Assembly: GCF_000014185.1 (NCBI RefSeq)
Contig: NC_008148.1
Span: forward strand, 1,840,001-1,904,000
Direction: 5' to 3'
Origin: Rubrobacter xylanophilus DSM 9941
Lineage (GTDB): Bacteria; Actinomycetota; Rubrobacteria; Rubrobacterales; Rubrobacteraceae
DNA length: 64,000 nucleotides
Both the position numbers and the translations under genes were made by a program. Shown here one piece after another: positions 63,165 through 64,000 of this stretch. The notes below the pieces were generated by a model, which did not search any database, had not been told where the DNA came from, and saw nothing but the letters and a program-made list of their open reading frames with translations. Within the stretch, counting starts at the first letter, position 1; each line of letters begins with the position of its first letter.

Positions 63165-63911
63165 CTATACCTCTCCTTTCCTGGTGGCTTCCGTTTCCTC
63201 AAGCAATGCGATGATCTTCGCCAAGGCGTTGGACCTGTGCACTTCCTGAGCGGCAATGGCTCCGGCGACGTCCCCAGACTTGCAGGCCTCGAAGATAGCC
63301 CGATGGTCCTTCTGGACCTGCTTGTGCCAGACAGGACCGAAAATCAAACCGCGATAAACCTCGGAGTTTTGCCAGAGGATATCTACCATGCGGCAGATCT
63401 TCGGTAGTCCGGCCTGCTCAAAGAGCAAGAAATGAAACTCCCGGTTAGCCTCAGTGTACCCCAGAACATCGCCTGCCTCCATAAGCTTGTTCATCCGGAC
63501 GATCGTCCGTTCGAGACACCGGATGAGTTCCGCGTCGGCCTTCGCCACCGCTCGGCGCGTCAACTCATCTTCGAGGAGACGCCTCGCGAGGTAGATTTCT
63601 TCGATCTGCTCTCTTGAGAGCTCGACCACCTTGTATCCACGGTGGCGCTCGTACACAACCTGTCCCTCGGCCTCCAGGGTCCTTAACGCCTCCCTAACTG
63701 GCACCGCGCTGACGTTCAAACGCTTCGCGAGATCCAGTTGGCGCACCCACTGCCCCGGCTTCAGCCGACGGGTCATTATCGCTTGGCGAATCTCGCGCAG
63801 TACCGCCTCTTGAGAGGTCGGCGGTGTGCTGAATGACCTCTGATCTTCTTTCTGATATGCCATCTCATTGAGTAGCCGCAGGTGATGTGATTTCGAACTG
63901 TTACGTCTCAT
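63165..63911 (-). CDS. GntR-family regulator with FCD domain
   Basis: A 248-residue regulator. The winged helix is REIRQAIMTRRLKPGQWVRQ, LAKRLNVSAVPVREALRTLE, AEGQVVYERHRGYKVVE, and an FCD domain (REFHFLLFEQAGLPKICRMV) runs to the C-terminus. The ATG at 63863 is an alternative shorter start with no better ribosome site. It is probably the effector-responsive regulator of the Mo-hydroxylase/permease genes. Confidence 0.87.
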   Translation of the reverse strand: MRRNSSKSHHLRLLNEMAYQKEDQRSFSTPPTSQEAVLREIRQAIMTRRLKPGQWVRQLDLAKRLNVSAVPVREALRTLEAEGQVVYERHRGYKVVELSREQIEEIYLARRLLEDELTRRAVAKADAELIRCLERTIVRMNKLMEAGDVLGYTEANREFHFLLFEQAGLPKICRMVDILWQNSEVYRGLIFGPVWHKQVQKDHRAIFEACKSGDVAGAIAAQEVHRSNALAKIIALLEETEATRKGEV

Positions 63912-63914
63912 TGG

Positions 63915-64000
63915 TTACCTGAAGGCCTCTATCCCGGTTATGGCCTGGCCGAGGATGAGGGTGTGCACCTCGTCGGTGCCCTCGTAGGTGCGCACGCTCT
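63915..64000 (-). CDS. acyl-CoA dehydrogenase, C-terminal end (partial)
   Basis: The last ~27 codons of a gene reading in from beyond the window: SVRTYEGTDEVHTLILGQAI, then TGIEAF-R and a TAA stop at 63915-63917. The YEGTDEVH segment is the FAD-contacting C-terminal signature of acyl-CoA and glutaryl-CoA dehydrogenases. Four bases separate its stop from the GntR gene. Confidence 0.85.
   Translation of the reverse strand, partial: SVRTYEGTDEVHTLILGQAITGIEAFR

Overview
The window is high-GC DNA that reads like an actinobacterium of the Rubrobacter type. This rests on very GC-rich coding sequence, GTG/TTG starts, AT-rich promoter islands standing out in GC-rich intergenic DNA, and the gene families present. 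It is an inference, since no rRNA or marker gene is present.

Layout. (1) 1-16.3 kb is an intact redox, sulfur and envelope region: two small unknown genes, a YkvI-type transporter, an FAD amino-acid oxidase with a possible coupled leader peptide, a universal stress protein, a decayed metallo-beta-lactamase-fold gene, CcdA + DsbA-like thiol exchange, a VanW protein, a second CcdA-like protein, an MBL-rhodanese sulfur protein with DUF302 and TauE neighbours, a multicopper oxidase, thioredoxin and a methyltransferase. (2) 16.4-17.5 kb is an integration scar: an integrase C-terminal remnant, a tRNA-Thr(CGU) 3' half with a terminator, and a dead VapC with its small VapB-like partner. (3) 17.6-22.0 kb is a three-gene block, HerA ATPase, NurA nuclease with an inserted zinc ribbon, and a Dam-type adenine methyltransferase, all on the minus strand. 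This is the best candidate for an undescribed DNA-defence system. (4) 22.1-24.5 kb holds accessory small genes (DUF6788-like, SWIM zinc finger, a small unknown) that share an identical promoter/operator. Next to them is a 1.2-kb gene-free stretch with a 429-base tract almost devoid of T, followed by nested complementary segments that suggest a large structured RNA on the plus strand.

(5) 24.6-38.6 kb is a ketone-catabolism operon. A five-subunit acetophenone/acetone-carboxylase-like set (HyuA-like, small Zn gamma, second HyuA-like, HyuB-like, UroD-like fifth subunit) lies between two PaaK-type CoA ligases, with a FadR-type regulator upstream. Downstream, a thiolase gene is split cleanly by an IS5-family element with a CTAG duplication, and beyond it lies a chimeric SDR/enoyl-CoA-hydratase scar. 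(6) 38.6-48.5 kb mixes IS256, IS5, IS630 and IS3 remnants and a (TAG)20 microsatellite with a catabolic operon: flavin reductase-GntR fusion, HpaB-type monooxygenase, DUF1028, RidA and an M20 amidohydrolase. The operon suggests breakdown of a nitrogen-containing compound. (7) 48.5-64 kb has an MFS permease, a CoxG/SDR/acyl-CoA synthetase/hydratase/VOC/cyclase operon, and a divergent molybdenum-hydroxylase operon with one FAD subunit, one 2Fe-2S subunit and two different large subunits. A second MFS permease, an FCD-type GntR regulator and the 3' end of an acyl-CoA dehydrogenase close the window.

Overall, a housekeeping-like redox block meets an accessory island that carries defence genes and several catabolic modules (ketone carboxylation, flavin-dependent hydroxylation, Mo-dependent hydroxylation, CoA-ester beta-oxidation). 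Each catabolic module carries or adjoins a GntR-family regulator, and IS activity has reshaped the island.
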